A model generated the notes under the pieces. That model was given only the letters and a program-made list of their open reading frames with translations, did not search any database and was not told the DNA's origin. The position numbers and the translations under genes were made by a program. A stretch of 64,000 nt of DNA, taken from contig NZ_JAIQUM010000013.1 of NCBI RefSeq assembly GCF_020075705.1, positions 42,487-106,486 on the forward strand, in the 5' to 3' direction. Positions 17,915 to 30,054 of the stretch are shown here, piece after piece (within the stretch, counting starts at the first letter, position 1; each line of letters opens with the position of its first letter). This stretch comes from Metabacillus rhizolycopersici (GTDB lineage Bacteria; Bacillota; Bacilli; Bacillales; Bacillaceae).

Positions 17915-18045
17915 TAACTTAACTATAAAATTCTTGAACTGTGGATAAGCGCACGACATTCAGCGCAAGTGTTCGGCCCCTCGAGGTCAAAAGCTTCTTA
18001 TGCTTGCCTTAGGCTGATCAAGGAGCTTCCGCTTTGGTTAATAAA
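17915..18045 (+). repeat. dispersed palindromic repeat, copy 4 (leader type 2, deleted core)
   Basis: The leader is CTATAAAATTCTTGAACTG...GATAAGCGCACGACATTCAGC. The copy then passes from the left outer arm to TCTTATGCTTGCC and the right end with the inner hairpin missing. It lies between the riboswitch terminator and metN, so it is in the leader of the full-length message. Confidence 0.75.
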
Positions 18046-18104
18046 TGATTCAGAAAAAAGTGAACAATGAAGTGAGATAAAGGAATTTGAAAGTAGGTGA
18101 CGAC

Positions 18105-19130
18105 TTGATTACGTTAGAAAACGTGAATAAAGTTTATCATACAAAATCTGGTAATGTGACAGCTGTTAATAATGTAAATTTACAAATTGATAAGGGCGAG
18201 ATTTTCGGAATAATCGGTTATAGTGGAGCAGGGAAAAGCTCATTAATTCGATTGTTAAATGGATTAGAAAAACCAACAAGTGGTTCCATTACCGTTGCAG
18301 AAAGTCAAATCGGTTCAATTGGTGGAGCAAAATTAAGGAAGGCACGTTTAGAAATTAGTATGATCTTTCAACATTTTAACCTATTGTGGTCAAGAACAGT
18401 ACGGGAGAATATTGCATTCCCACTTGAAATTGCAGGTATAAAAAAGTTGGAGCGCATGAGACGTGTTGATGAATTAATCAAGCTAGTAGGCCTTGAAGGT
18501 CGCGAAAATGCTTATCCTTCACAATTAAGTGGTGGTCAAAAGCAACGTGTTGGGATTGCCAGAGCATTAGCTAACAATCCTAAGGTATTATTATGTGATG
18601 AGGCGACGTCAGCGTTGGACCCGCAAACAACGGATTCCATTTTGGATTTACTTGTAGATATTAATAAAAGATTAGGTCTTACGATCGTGTTAATAACTCA
18701 TGAAATGCATGTCATTCGGAAAATATGTCATCGTGTAGCAGTAATGGAGAACGGCGAAGTTGTTGAACAAGGGAATGTTCTTGAAGTATTTAAGCATCCT
18801 AAACAACCTATCACGAAGCGTTTTGTGAAACAGGTTACTGAGCCTAATGAAACGGATGAAGTAGTGACACATTTATTAGAGCGTTATCCAAAGGGAAAGG
18901 TGATTCAATTATCTTTTGTTGGAGAAGCTGCAGAACAACCGCTGATGACAAATTTAATTAGACAGTTTGAAGTTGAAGTGAATATTCTACAAGGTAAAAT
19001 TTCCCAAACACAAAGTGGCTCTTACGGAAGTTTGATTGTCCATTTAGATGGGGATGAACAAGAACTTAACAGAGCTTTAGCGTTTATTTACAATCAGCAT
19101 GTTGAGGTGGAGGTGATTGCAAATGCTTGA
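18105..19130 (+). CDS. metN: methionine ABC transporter ATP-binding protein
   Basis: This is the ATPase of the D/L-methionine importer. It has 341 residues, equal to B. subtilis MetN. It shows Walker A GYSGAGKSS, signature LSGGQKQR, Walker B VLLCDEATSALD and switch ITHEMHV, plus a C-terminal NIL domain (about 265-341) that senses internal methionine. The start TTG 18105 follows AGTAGGTGA and gives the family N-terminus MITLENVNKVY. It overlaps metP. Control is by the SAM-I riboswitch. Confidence 0.96.
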   Translation: MITLENVNKVYHTKSGNVTAVNNVNLQIDKGEIFGIIGYSGAGKSSLIRLLNGLEKPTSGSITVAESQIGSIGGAKLRKARLEISMIFQHFNLLWSRTVRENIAFPLEIAGIKKLERMRRVDELIKLVGLEGRENAYPSQLSGGQKQRVGIARALANNPKVLLCDEATSALDPQTTDSILDLLVDINKRLGLTIVLITHEMHVIRKICHRVAVMENGEVVEQGNVLEVFKHPKQPITKRFVKQVTEPNETDEVVTHLLERYPKGKVIQLSFVGEAAEQPLMTNLIRQFEVEVNILQGKISQTQSGSYGSLIVHLDGDEQELNRALAFIYNQHVEVEVIANA

Positions 19131-19791
19131 ACAACTTCTACCTGAAGTGAAATGGGAAAAGGTGTGGGAAGCCACATTTGAAACAATTTATATGACAAGC
19201 TTGTCTGTGGTGGCGACGTTTATTCTAGGGATTATTTTAGGTCTATTATTATTTTTAACATCAAAAGGTAATATGTGGGAAAGTCGATTCCTTAATGGAC
19301 TTGTAGCAGGAATTGTTAACGTATTTAGATCGATTCCATTCATTATTTTAATTATATTATTACTACCCTTTACGAAAGTACTTGTTGGAACAATGTTAGG
19401 TGCTAATGCCGCATTACCTGCTTTAATTATTGGAGCTGCTCCTTTTTATGGACGCATGGTCGAGATTGCTTTGAGGGAAATCGATAAAGGTGTTATCGAA
19501 GCTGCAAAATCGATGGGAGCGAAAACGGGCACAATCATTTTGAAGGTACTTTTACCAGAATCAATGCCAGCGTTGGTTTCAGGTATTACCGTAACGACGA
19601 TTGCCCTAATTGGTTCTACAGCGATGGCGGGTGTAATCGGTGCTGGCGGGTTAGGGAACCTCGCATTTTTGGAAGGCTTTAACCGTGGGAATAGTCAGGT
19701 GACGCTCGTAGCAACGATTATAATTTTAATCTTAGTGTTCATCATCCAAATTATTGGGGATATTATAACTAAATCAATAGATAAGAGGTAG
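19123..19791 (+). CDS. metP: methionine ABC transporter permease
   Basis: This is the membrane subunit of the MetNPQ importer, 222 residues with about five hydrophobic helices and the cytoplasmic EAA-type loop EAAKSMGAKTGTIILKVLLPES. The ATG at 19123 has the perfect site GGAGGTGAT inside the end of metN, giving an 8-base overlap that couples translation. The membrane dimer would pair with two MetN subunits. Confidence 0.95.
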   Translation: MLEQLLPEVKWEKVWEATFETIYMTSLSVVATFILGIILGLLLFLTSKGNMWESRFLNGLVAGIVNVFRSIPFIILIILLLPFTKVLVGTMLGANAALPALIIGAAPFYGRMVEIALREIDKGVIEAAKSMGAKTGTIILKVLLPESMPALVSGITVTTIALIGSTAMAGVIGAGGLGNLAFLEGFNRGNSQVTLVATIIILILVFIIQIIGDIITKSIDKR

Positions 19792-19802
19792 GAGGAAAAA
19801 TA

Positions 19803-20657
19803 ATGAAAAAGTCATTTCTAACAATTATTTTTGCAATTTTTGTAGCAGTGCTTGTTGCATGTGGAGGAGCAGATAAGGAAGGTGCTAACGGTACCGGGGA
19901 TACTACGGATGAAGTAACAACATTAAAAGTAGGGGCATCACCTGTACCACATGCTGAGATTTTAGAAGAAGCTAAACCTTTATTAGAAGAACAAGGCATT
20001 GAATTAGAAATTGTGGAATTTACAGATTACGTTTTACCAAACAAAACATTAGCAGAGGAAGAGTTGGATGCGAATTATTTCCAACATGAGCCGTATTTAG
20101 AGGGACAAATTGCTGATAATGGTTATAAGTTTGTTAATGCTGGAGGCATACACATTGAACCGATTGGTGTCTATTCAAAACGTCATAAGTCATTAGATGA
20201 TCTTCCAGAAGGTGCAAAAATCATTATGAGTAACTCAGTTGCTGATCACGGTCGTATGCTTTCAATGCTAGAAGAAAAAGGATTAATCACAATTAAAGAA
20301 GGCGTTGAAAAAACGGCTGCAACAATTGAAGATATCGATCAAAACCCTAAAAAGCTAGTATTTGAAGCTGATATTGAAGCACCAATGGTAGCAAAAGCAT
20401 ATAAAAACGATGAAGCTGATGCATTTTTAATTAATGGTAACTTTGCATTAGATGAAGGCTTAAATCCAGCTGAAGATGCAATTGCCCTAGAATCGCCAGA
20501 GAACAATCCTTATGTAAACCTAATTGTTGTTCGTGAGGGTGACGAAGAGAGAGAAGAAATAAAGGCATTGGTAGATGCATTACGTTCAGAAAAAGTCCAA
20601 GAGTTTATTAAGACAAAATATCAAGGATCTGTAATCTCTGCTGCACAAAGTAAATAA
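19803..20657 (+). CDS. metQ: methionine-binding lipoprotein
   Basis: This is the substrate-binding lipoprotein of the methionine importer (NlpA/MetQ family), 284 residues. The signal peptide ends in lipobox LVAC (Cys at about residue 20), followed by a Gly/Thr/Asp-rich linker. Family segments include VGASPVPHAEILE, NYFQHEPYLE and SNSVADHGRML. It lies 11 bp after metP with an AGGAGG site and is the last gene of the SAM-controlled operon. Confidence 0.95.
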   Translation: MKKSFLTIIFAIFVAVLVACGGADKEGANGTGDTTDEVTTLKVGASPVPHAEILEEAKPLLEEQGIELEIVEFTDYVLPNKTLAEEELDANYFQHEPYLEGQIADNGYKFVNAGGIHIEPIGVYSKRHKSLDDLPEGAKIIMSNSVADHGRMLSMLEEKGLITIKEGVEKTAATIEDIDQNPKKLVFEADIEAPMVAKAYKNDEADAFLINGNFALDEGLNPAEDAIALESPENNPYVNLIVVREGDEEREEIKALVDALRSEKVQEFIKTKYQGSVISAAQSK

Positions 20658-20663
20658 GAAACT

Positions 20664-20692
20664 GGCTGACAATGTTTAAATTGTCGGCCTTT
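20664..20692 (+). terminator. hairpin after metQ
   Basis: GGCTGACAA pairs with TTGTCGGCC (one mismatch) followed by a short T-run. It probably ends the met operon. Confidence 0.6.
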
Positions 20693-20696
20693 ATGT

Positions 20697-20835
20697 GTCT
20701 TATAGGAAACGATAAAATTCTTGTAATGTGCTAAGCACAAGACATCCAGCACCTAGCCCTTCTAAGGTCTAGCCACGCATGAAGTGAAGGCAAAGTACGC
20801 CTTCACTTCATGCGCGTCTTATGCCTGTCGAGGCT
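20697..20835 (+). repeat. dispersed palindromic repeat, copy 5 (leader type 2, right end missing)
   Basis: The leader is TAGGAAACGATAAAATTCTTG. The inner stem GCATGAAGT pairs perfectly with ACTTCATGC, a stem sequence not seen in other copies. The usual right end GGCGCTTGCGC is absent after GTCGAGGCTCTG. Confidence 0.75.
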
Positions 20836-21423
20836 CTGTTTAACCAGTCTTCAGGACTACAAGGAGTAGAAGTGGGTGAAGCTGGGAATAGACTGCTTAT
20901 AACAGCAATTAAGCGAAGTCACGCTAACTATCGATACAGGAGAAAGAAACCATACTGATGGTAGAAATCTCGGTTTATCACCAATTTCTCATTCAACACT
21001 TAAATTCCGTCTATATTTTCTCAATTAATCCATATGAATTGTAAAAAAATAAATAACAAAAATCAGTTAATATAGCGAATATTCGACTGAAATTGCAAAC
21101 ATCATTCGTTTTTTGTTGGAATTAACAAAGCACGCTTGAACAATGTAATGGATCTAATCAATAGTAAGTTCTTTTACAAATAGCATCACTAAATTATAGG
21201 TTGGTTATTTCTAACGAAGAAAGGAGAATGTTTTTAAATCTAAAGTAAAAACTAAACTAGGTGTTGACGGTAGCTTCACCGGCCAATCTGTTATATAGTA
21301 GAAAAAGGTTAAATTCTCTATCTTCATACATAATAAATTTGTTTTATACAACTGAATTTTAGGTTTTGTGTCTCGACGGCATTCGCAGTTAACCTATAAA
21401 GGTTGTTTTCACTTTTGATTTGT
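20836..21423. other. long gene-poor stretch before suf
   Basis: About 590 bp separate repeat copy 5 from the suf promoter. I find no convincing gene. A reading frame of about 30 codons around 20867-20960 (GVEVGEAGNRLLITAIKRSH and on) has a coding-like composition but no start, ribosome site or recognised family. B. subtilis has yurZ between metQ and sufC; it is absent here, and I cannot show that this stretch is its remnant. A hairpin-like phrase near 20953 resembles the tail of the second short repeat family. Confidence 0.4.
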
Positions 21424-21429
21424 TATAAT
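21405..21429 (+). promoter_or_regulatory. candidate suf promoter
   Basis: A TATAAT box at 21424-21429 has a TTGTTT-like -35 about 15-16 bp upstream. A start near 21436 would give a leader of about 50 nt before sufC. The spacing is short, so this is tentative. Confidence 0.4.
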
Positions 21430-21487
21430 ATTAGAATGAGAATAAATTGAGAATTAGTAAACTTTATATATTATGGAGGTATAAGCT

Positions 21488-22267
21488 ATGACGGGTTCTA
21501 CATTAATCATTAAGGATTTACACGTAGAAATTGATGGTAAAGAAATTCTTAAAGGTGTAAATCTTGAAATAAAAGGCGGAGAGTTCCATGCAATTATGGG
21601 ACCTAATGGAACAGGTAAATCAACGTTATCATCAGCAATTATGGGTCACCCAAAGTATGAAGTAACTGGGGGAAGCATCACATTAGATGGCGAAGATGTA
21701 TTAGAAATGGAAGTAGATGAGCGTGCACGTGCAGGTCTATTCCTAGCAATGCAATATCCAAGCGAAATTAGTGGTGTAACAAATGCAGATTTCTTACGTT
21801 CATCAATAAATGCACGTCGAGAAGAAGGCGAAGAAATATCTTTAATGAAATTTATTCGTCAAATGGATGCTAACATGGAAGAACTAGAAATGGATCCTGA
21901 TATGGCACAGCGTTACCTAAATGAAGGTTTCTCTGGTGGGGAGAAAAAGCGTAATGAAATCCTTCAACTAATGATGATCGAGCCGAAAATTGCGATTCTT
22001 GATGAAATTGATTCCGGTCTTGATATCGATGCATTAAAGGTTGTAGCTAAAGGTATTAATAAAATGCGTAATGAAGAGTTTGGCTGTTTAATGATTACTC
22101 ACTATCAACGTTTATTAAATTACATCACACCAGATAAAGTACACGTAATGATGCAAGGCCGTGTTGTTAAATCAGGTGGACCTGAGCTAGCACAACGTTT
22201 AGAAGCAGAAGGTTATGACTGGATTAAACAAGAACTAGGCATCGAAGACGAAACTGTTGGGCAATAA
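21488..22267 (+). CDS. sufC: Fe-S assembly ATPase SufC
   Basis: This ABC-type ATPase forms the SufBCD scaffold complex and drives the conformational change needed for Fe-S cluster assembly. It is 259 residues, with Walker A GPNGTGKST, signature FSGGEKKR (the SUF-specific form) and Walker B IAILDEIDSGLD. It starts the sufCDSUB operon with a TGGAGG site 8 bp before the ATG. In Bacillus this is the only general Fe-S system and is essential. Confidence 0.97.
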   Translation: MTGSTLIIKDLHVEIDGKEILKGVNLEIKGGEFHAIMGPNGTGKSTLSSAIMGHPKYEVTGGSITLDGEDVLEMEVDERARAGLFLAMQYPSEISGVTNADFLRSSINARREEGEEISLMKFIRQMDANMEELEMDPDMAQRYLNEGFSGGEKKRNEILQLMMIEPKIAILDEIDSGLDIDALKVVAKGINKMRNEEFGCLMITHYQRLLNYITPDKVHVMMQGRVVKSGGPELAQRLEAEGYDWIKQELGIEDETVGQ

Positions 22268-22295
22268 GCTTAAGCGTAGGGAGGAGTAATGATAC

Positions 22296-25244
<2,949 letters not shown>

Positions 25245-25292
25245 AAATTAAGGGATAACCCTTAAATTCTATATGGAATGGAGTGAATGTAG

Positions 25293-26690
25293 ATGGCAAA
25301 AAAGGCACCTGAAATTGGCGATTACAAATATGGATTTGCTGACAAAGATGTTTCCATCTTCCGTTCAAAACGAGGATTAACGAAAGAAATCGTTGAAGAG
25401 ATTTCTCGTATGAAGGATGAACCACAATGGATGCTAGATTTCCGTTTGAAATCACTTGAGCATTTTTATAATATGCCAATGCCACAATGGGGTGGCGATA
25501 TGGCTTCATTGAATTTCGATGAAATTACGTATTACGTAAAGCCATCTGAAAAATCAGAGCGTTCTTGGGATGAAGTACCTGAAGAAATTAAGAATACTTT
25601 TGATAAGCTTGGTATTCCAGAAGCTGAACAAAAATATTTGGCAGGTGTTTCTGCGCAATATGAGTCAGAGGTTGTTTATCATAACATGAAAGAAGATCTT
25701 GAGGATCTTGGGATCGTCTTTAAAGATACAGATACAGCTTTAAAAGAAAATGAAGATATTTTCCGTGAGCATTTCGGTAAAGTGATTCCACCTACGGATA
25801 ATAAATTCTCTGCTCTAAACTCGGCTGTTTGGTCTGGTGGATCGTTCATTTATGTACCAAAGGGTATTAAAGTTGATACACCATTACAAGCTTATTTCCG
25901 TATTAACTCTGAAAACATGGGGCAGTTTGAGCGTACACTTATTATCGTTGACGAAGGTGCACATGTGCATTATGTAGAAGGATGTACGGCACCAGTTTAT
26001 ACAACAAACTCACTTCATAGTGCAGTTGTTGAAATCATCGTTAAAGATGGTGGCTATTGCCGTTATACAACGATTCAAAACTGGGCGAACAACGTATTTA
26101 ACCTTGTAACAAAACGTGCTGTTTGTGAAGCAAACGCAACAATGGAATGGATCGATGGTAACATCGGTTCGAAGCTAACAATGAAATATCCTGCAGTTAT
26201 CCTTAAAGGTGAGGGTGCTCGTGGCCTGACCCTTTCGATTGCGATTGCAGGAAAAGGTCAGCATCAAGATGCAGGTGCGAAAATGATTCATTTAGCTCCA
26301 AACACATCTTCAACGATTGTTTCTAAATCGATCTCTAAACAAGGTGGAAAAGTAACATATCGTGGAATTGTCCACTTCGGCCGTAAAGCAGATGGCGCAA
26401 GATCAAATATTGAATGTGACACACTCATTATGGATAATCAATCAACATCAGATACGATCCCTTATAATGAGATCATGAATGACAATATTTCACTTGAACA
26501 TGAAGCGAAGGTTTCGAAGGTATCAGAAGAACAATTATTCTACCTTATGAGCCGTGGTATTTCAGAAGAAGAAGCGACAGAAATGATCGTAATGGGCTTT
26601 ATCGAGCCATTTACAAAAGAGCTTCCAATGGAATATGCAGTTGAGATGAACCGCTTGATTAAGTTCGAAATGGAAGGGTCTATCGGGTAA
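25293..26690 (+). CDS. sufB: Fe-S assembly protein SufB
   Basis: SufB is the scaffold on which clusters are built, 465 residues. The N-terminal part and the beta-helix carry family segments such as [25 protein letters not shown] and [10 protein letters not shown], with Cys residues in the helix core that relay sulfur. The C-terminal [18 protein letters not shown] matches SufD. It is the last gene of the operon and is followed by a strong terminator. Confidence 0.97.
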   Translation: MAKKAPEIGDYKYGFADKDVSIFRSKRGLTKEIVEEISRMKDEPQWMLDFRLKSLEHFYNMPMPQWGGDMASLNFDEITYYVKPSEKSERSWDEVPEEIKNTFDKLGIPEAEQKYLAGVSAQYESEVVYHNMKEDLEDLGIVFKDTDTALKENEDIFREHFGKVIPPTDNKFSALNSAVWSGGSFIYVPKGIKVDTPLQAYFRINSENMGQFERTLIIVDEGAHVHYVEGCTAPVYTTNSLHSAVVEIIVKDGGYCRYTTIQNWANNVFNLVTKRAVCEANATMEWIDGNIGSKLTMKYPAVILKGEGARGLTLSIAIAGKGQHQDAGAKMIHLAPNTSSTIVSKSISKQGGKVTYRGIVHFGRKADGARSNIECDTLIMDNQSTSDTIPYNEIMNDNISLEHEAKVSKVSEEQLFYLMSRGISEEEATEMIVMGFIEPFTKELPMEYAVEMNRLIKFEMEGSIG

Positions 26691-26695
26691 TACAG

Positions 26696-26726
26696 AAAGG
26701 ACTGACAAACTTGTCAGTCCTTTTTT
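26696..26726 (+). terminator. suf operon terminator
   Basis: AAAGGACTGACAA pairs perfectly with TTGTCAGTCCTTT over a 2-nt loop, then T. Repeat copy 6 begins in its T-run. Confidence 0.93.
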
Positions 26727-26890
26727 ATAATATAAGGATTTATAAGTTTTGGCTCCGAGAATTGTCCAGCGTAAGCGCCTAGCCCCTCTTGGGTCTACAG
26801 CCCCTCAGGAATTGAAGGCAAAGAACACCTTCTATTCCTGAGCGTCTTCTTTGCCCGAGGCTGAACAAGGCGCTTGCGCTTTTCTTAGTC
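26725..26890 (+). repeat. dispersed palindromic repeat, copy 6 (leader type 1, core A)
   Basis: The leader is ATATAAGGATTTATAAG. Inner arms CTCAGGAAT and ATTCCTGAG flank the GAAGGCAAAGAACACCTTC hairpin. The right end is CAAGGCGCTTGCGCTTTTCTTA. It lies between the suf terminator and yunF. Confidence 0.88.
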
Positions 26891-26985
26891 CTTCATGAAT
26901 GCCCTATCATTGAATACCGTGATATAGTATGATTAGAAAAAGAAATTGGATGTTAATGACTACTTAATTCAAAAGGATGATCAGA

Positions 26986-27849
26986 TTGACAACCATTCAA
27001 ATTGGTCTAACAGGCTGGGGAGATCATGAATCCCTTTATCCTTTAAGAATGAAATCGACAAATAAATTACAAGAATATGCCGCGCATTTTCCAATAGTTG
27101 AAATAGATACAAGCTTTTATGCCATTCAGCCAGAACGTAATTTTGAGAAGTGGTTACGAGACACTCCTGATACATTCCAATTTATCGCAAAAGCGTATCA
27201 AGGAATGACAGGGCATCTCCGCGGAGAATCACCATTTGAAAATAAACGGGATATGTTCAGAGCATACAGGAAGTCTATCGAACCATTAATAAGAGAAAAG
27301 CGGCTTGCAATGGTTTTATTTCAATTTCCCCCATGGTTTGCTTGTACGTCGGAAAACGTTACCTATTTAAAGTGGTGCCGGGAACAAATGGGCGATACTG
27401 AGGTAGCGCTTGAATTTCGCAATCGCTCGTGGTTCTCAAACAATTTTCATGATAAAACATTACAGTTTATGGAATCTGAAAAATGGATACATAGTATCGT
27501 TGATGAGCCACAAGCGGGTGAAAGATCAATTCCAACCGTGCTCCACCCTACAGATTCTCGAAAAACTCTTATTCGCTTGCATGGCAGAAACGTTTATGGC
27601 TGGAATAAGCCTGCTTCAGGTGATAATTGGCGAGATGTAAGGTACTTATATCGTTACAATCAAGAAGAGCTACTAGAATGGAAGGAGCATTTGCGCTCTC
27701 TTCAAAAAGAAACAGAAACGATATATATGTTATTTAATAATAATTCAGGTGGCGATGCTGCCGATAATGCGAAGATGATGATGAATTTATTAGACATTAC
27801 TTATTATGGCTTAGCAGAAAAACAATTAAGCCTGTTTAGTGACGAGTAG
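26986..27849 (+). CDS. yunF: DUF72 family protein YunF
   Basis: This 287-residue protein of the DUF72 family has a TIM-barrel-like fold. N-terminal IQIGLTGWGDHESLYP, EIDTSFYAI, FQFIAKAYQGMTGHLR and C-terminal YMLFNNNSGGDAADNA are family hallmarks. TTG 26986 is preferred because the AAAAGG site at 26971-26976 directly abuts the ATG at 26977. The biochemical role is unknown. It stands alone after a repeat copy. Confidence 0.85.
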   Translation: MTTIQIGLTGWGDHESLYPLRMKSTNKLQEYAAHFPIVEIDTSFYAIQPERNFEKWLRDTPDTFQFIAKAYQGMTGHLRGESPFENKRDMFRAYRKSIEPLIREKRLAMVLFQFPPWFACTSENVTYLKWCREQMGDTEVALEFRNRSWFSNNFHDKTLQFMESEKWIHSIVDEPQAGERSIPTVLHPTDSRKTLIRLHGRNVYGWNKPASGDNWRDVRYLYRYNQEELLEWKEHLRSLQKETETIYMLFNNNSGGDAADNAKMMMNLLDITYYGLAEKQLSLFSDE

Positions 27850-28043
27850 ATCGGTTTAGTATTGAGGATTTTATTTTTCATAATCCCAGCGGATCTTGGT
27901 GTTGCTTCATAAAATGGTTATCGCATATTAACGAACAATCCGTAAAACAGGGGAAGTGGTTAGGGGTTACTAAAAAATTAATCTCTAGAGGTTCATAATG
28001 ATAAAATAGGAAAATGGATGTTTAAGTGCAAGGAGAGTGAATC

Positions 28044-29435
28044 ATGTTAGAGACAATCCACCTTTATCACACAAATGATTTACATAGCCATTTTGAAAAT
28101 TGGCCTAAAATCGTGCAATTTTTAAAAAAGAAAAAAGAATGGCACGAACAAAATAATGAGCAAATGGTTCTATTGGATATTGGTGATCATGCAGATCGCT
28201 TTCATCCAATTACTGAAGCAACAAAGGGTAAGGCAAATGTAACATTGATGAATAAGCTTCAGTATGATGCAGTAACAATCGGTAATAATGAAGGCATTAC
28301 CTTTTCTCATGAAGATTTAAATACTTTATACGAAGATGCAACGTTTCCAGTCGTCCTATCAAATTTATATACAGAGCTAGGAGAGCGGCCTTCATGGGTT
28401 TCCCCTTTTCAAATTTTGACATTACATAACGGGATGAAACTGGCTATATTAGGAGTAACGGTATTTTATGAGAAATTTTATGAACTACTCGGCTGGAAAA
28501 TAAAAGACCCTTTTCAAAGCTTATTAGAAACAGTAAATCAAGTGAAGGACAAGGCTGATATCATTGTTCTGCTTTCTCATCTTGGTATTAGTGATGATGA
28601 GATTATTGCGAGAGAATTTCCTGATATCGATATTATCATTGGTGGTCACACACATCATGTGCTCCAAAATGGAACGAAAATTAACGAAACATTAGTTGCG
28701 GGTGCCGGAAAGTATGGACAATATGTCGGCCATATTTCGCTTACCATCGATAGTGAACAAAAAGCATTGGTGAATCGTGCGGCTAGCCTCTATTCAATGA
28801 CAGAGCAAAAAGAAATTTGTCAAGAAACTGAAGCTTGGTTGGAACAAACTTTAACAGTTAGCAATGCGATGCTTTCTGAAGTCGTAGGCGTTTTACACGA
28901 CGATTTAGCACTCGATTGGTTTAATGACTCTGCGCTTCCCTTATTTTTAGTCCGTGCTATCCGCGAATGGTGTGACGGCGAGGTTTCTATGGTTAATTCC
29001 GGAATGTTGTTAGCACCTTTAAACAAAGGTCCTGTAACGAAAAAAGATCTACACCGCATATGCCCACATCCGATCAATCCATGTAAGGTCGAGATCAAGG
29101 GTGATGTGCTAAAAGAGGTCATTGTTCAAGCGAGAGAAGAAAAAATGGAACAACTTCTGTTAAAGGGACTAGGTTTTAGGGGGAAAGTAATGGGGAGAAT
29201 GGTTTTTGATGGGATTGAGGTAAAAACGGAGATGTTTGCAGATGGCAAACAACATGTTACGGATGTATATGTGCATGGCGAGCCGATTGATTATGATCGA
29301 ACTTATGCTGTGGCAACCGTTGATATGTTTACTCTGGGGCCACTATATCCTGAAATTAGTCATTCGGAGAAAAAAACTTTTTATATGCCAGAGCTTTTAA
29401 GAGATCTTTTAGCCTGGAAATTACAAAATATATGA
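28044..29435 (+). CDS. yunD: metallophosphatase YunD (5'-nucleotidase family)
   Basis: This is a bimetal phosphoesterase of 463 residues. The N-terminal calcineurin-like domain has YHTNDLHSHF, LLDIGDHAD, TIGNNE, LLSHLG and IIGGHTHH, which supply all expected metal ligands. The C-terminal domain resembles the 5'-nucleotidase substrate-binding domain (MVNSGMLLAP). It has no signal peptide, so unlike secreted nucleotidases it acts in the cytoplasm. The start follows AAGGAGAGTGAATC. The true substrate is undetermined. Confidence 0.9.
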   Translation: MLETIHLYHTNDLHSHFENWPKIVQFLKKKKEWHEQNNEQMVLLDIGDHADRFHPITEATKGKANVTLMNKLQYDAVTIGNNEGITFSHEDLNTLYEDATFPVVLSNLYTELGERPSWVSPFQILTLHNGMKLAILGVTVFYEKFYELLGWKIKDPFQSLLETVNQVKDKADIIVLLSHLGISDDEIIAREFPDIDIIIGGHTHHVLQNGTKINETLVAGAGKYGQYVGHISLTIDSEQKALVNRAASLYSMTEQKEICQETEAWLEQTLTVSNAMLSEVVGVLHDDLALDWFNDSALPLFLVRAIREWCDGEVSMVNSGMLLAPLNKGPVTKKDLHRICPHPINPCKVEIKGDVLKEVIVQAREEKMEQLLLKGLGFRGKVMGRMVFDGIEVKTEMFADGKQHVTDVYVHGEPIDYDRTYAVATVDMFTLGPLYPEISHSEKKTFYMPELLRDLLAWKLQNI

Positions 29436-29515
29436 CATAAATTTAGGTGGAATATCTACACGCATCCTTTCCTTCTTCATAAAGATATATAAAAGGAAAG
29501 GTTTGTAGATAGGCT

Positions 29516-29818
29516 ATGATTAATATGAATCCAATTGTTATTGAAGGTAAACAATTTACCGCAATAACGATTGCTTTACCGAAAACGAACTTCATGGCAA
29601 TCACAAATGACAAAGGGTATATTATGTGTGGTGCTCTGGATGTCGCATTGTTAAACGAAAGATTAAAAGAAAGAGGCATCATTGCTGGTCGAGCAGTTGG
29701 CGTTAAAACAATCGATCAATTACTTGAGGCGCCTTTGGAATCTGTCACATATGAAGCTGAAAAACTTGGGATTGTGGTTGGGACAAAGGGGAGAGACGCC
29801 TTATTAATGATGTCTTAA
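29516..29818 (+). CDS. yunC: DUF1805 family protein YunC
   Basis: This 100-residue protein has the DUF1805 fold and no signal peptide. Family segments are AITNDKGYIMCGALDV and GRAVGVKTIDQLLEAPL. It follows yunD in the order known from B. subtilis. A short inverted repeat (CCTTTCC and GGAAAGG, about 29465-29502) lies just upstream. The ribosome site is poor for both ATG 29516 and ATG 29525, so the start is uncertain. The function is unknown. Confidence 0.82.
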   Translation: MINMNPIVIEGKQFTAITIALPKTNFMAITNDKGYIMCGALDVALLNERLKERGIIAGRAVGVKTIDQLLEAPLESVTYEAEKLGIVVGTKGRDALLMMS

Positions 29819-30007
29819 ATTGAATACAGCAATAAATGCGTTTTCATAATCCTTCATTTTAAATAGTGAGGGTTTTCTTTTTCCACCACTTTGGTTAATG
29901 AGACTTATCAGGCTTTCTCAGAACTTTCGCTTCTTTGATTCATACGCGCTAAGTGGTGAGGTATTACAGTCCGTTAATCTACGATAAAATAAAAAAATAA
30001 TGCGTAC

Positions 30008-30049
30008 ATCCCTCCCGATATGCATAAATATAGCATGTAAGGGAGGGAT
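30008..30049 (+). promoter_or_regulatory. hairpin that contains the yunB ribosome binding site
   Basis: ATCCCTCCC (30008-30016) is perfectly complementary to GGGAGGGAT (30041-30049), and ATGC/GCAT pairs extend the stem inside. The right arm is the ribosome binding site of yunB, 6 bases before its TTG start. Confidence 0.65.
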
Positions 30050-30054
30050 TTACT

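Noticed and set aside
20867..20960. Fragment of an IS110-like transposase
   Set aside because: GNRLLITAIKRSH looks faintly like a transposase C-terminal motif but the match is too short and no other part or inverted repeats are present.
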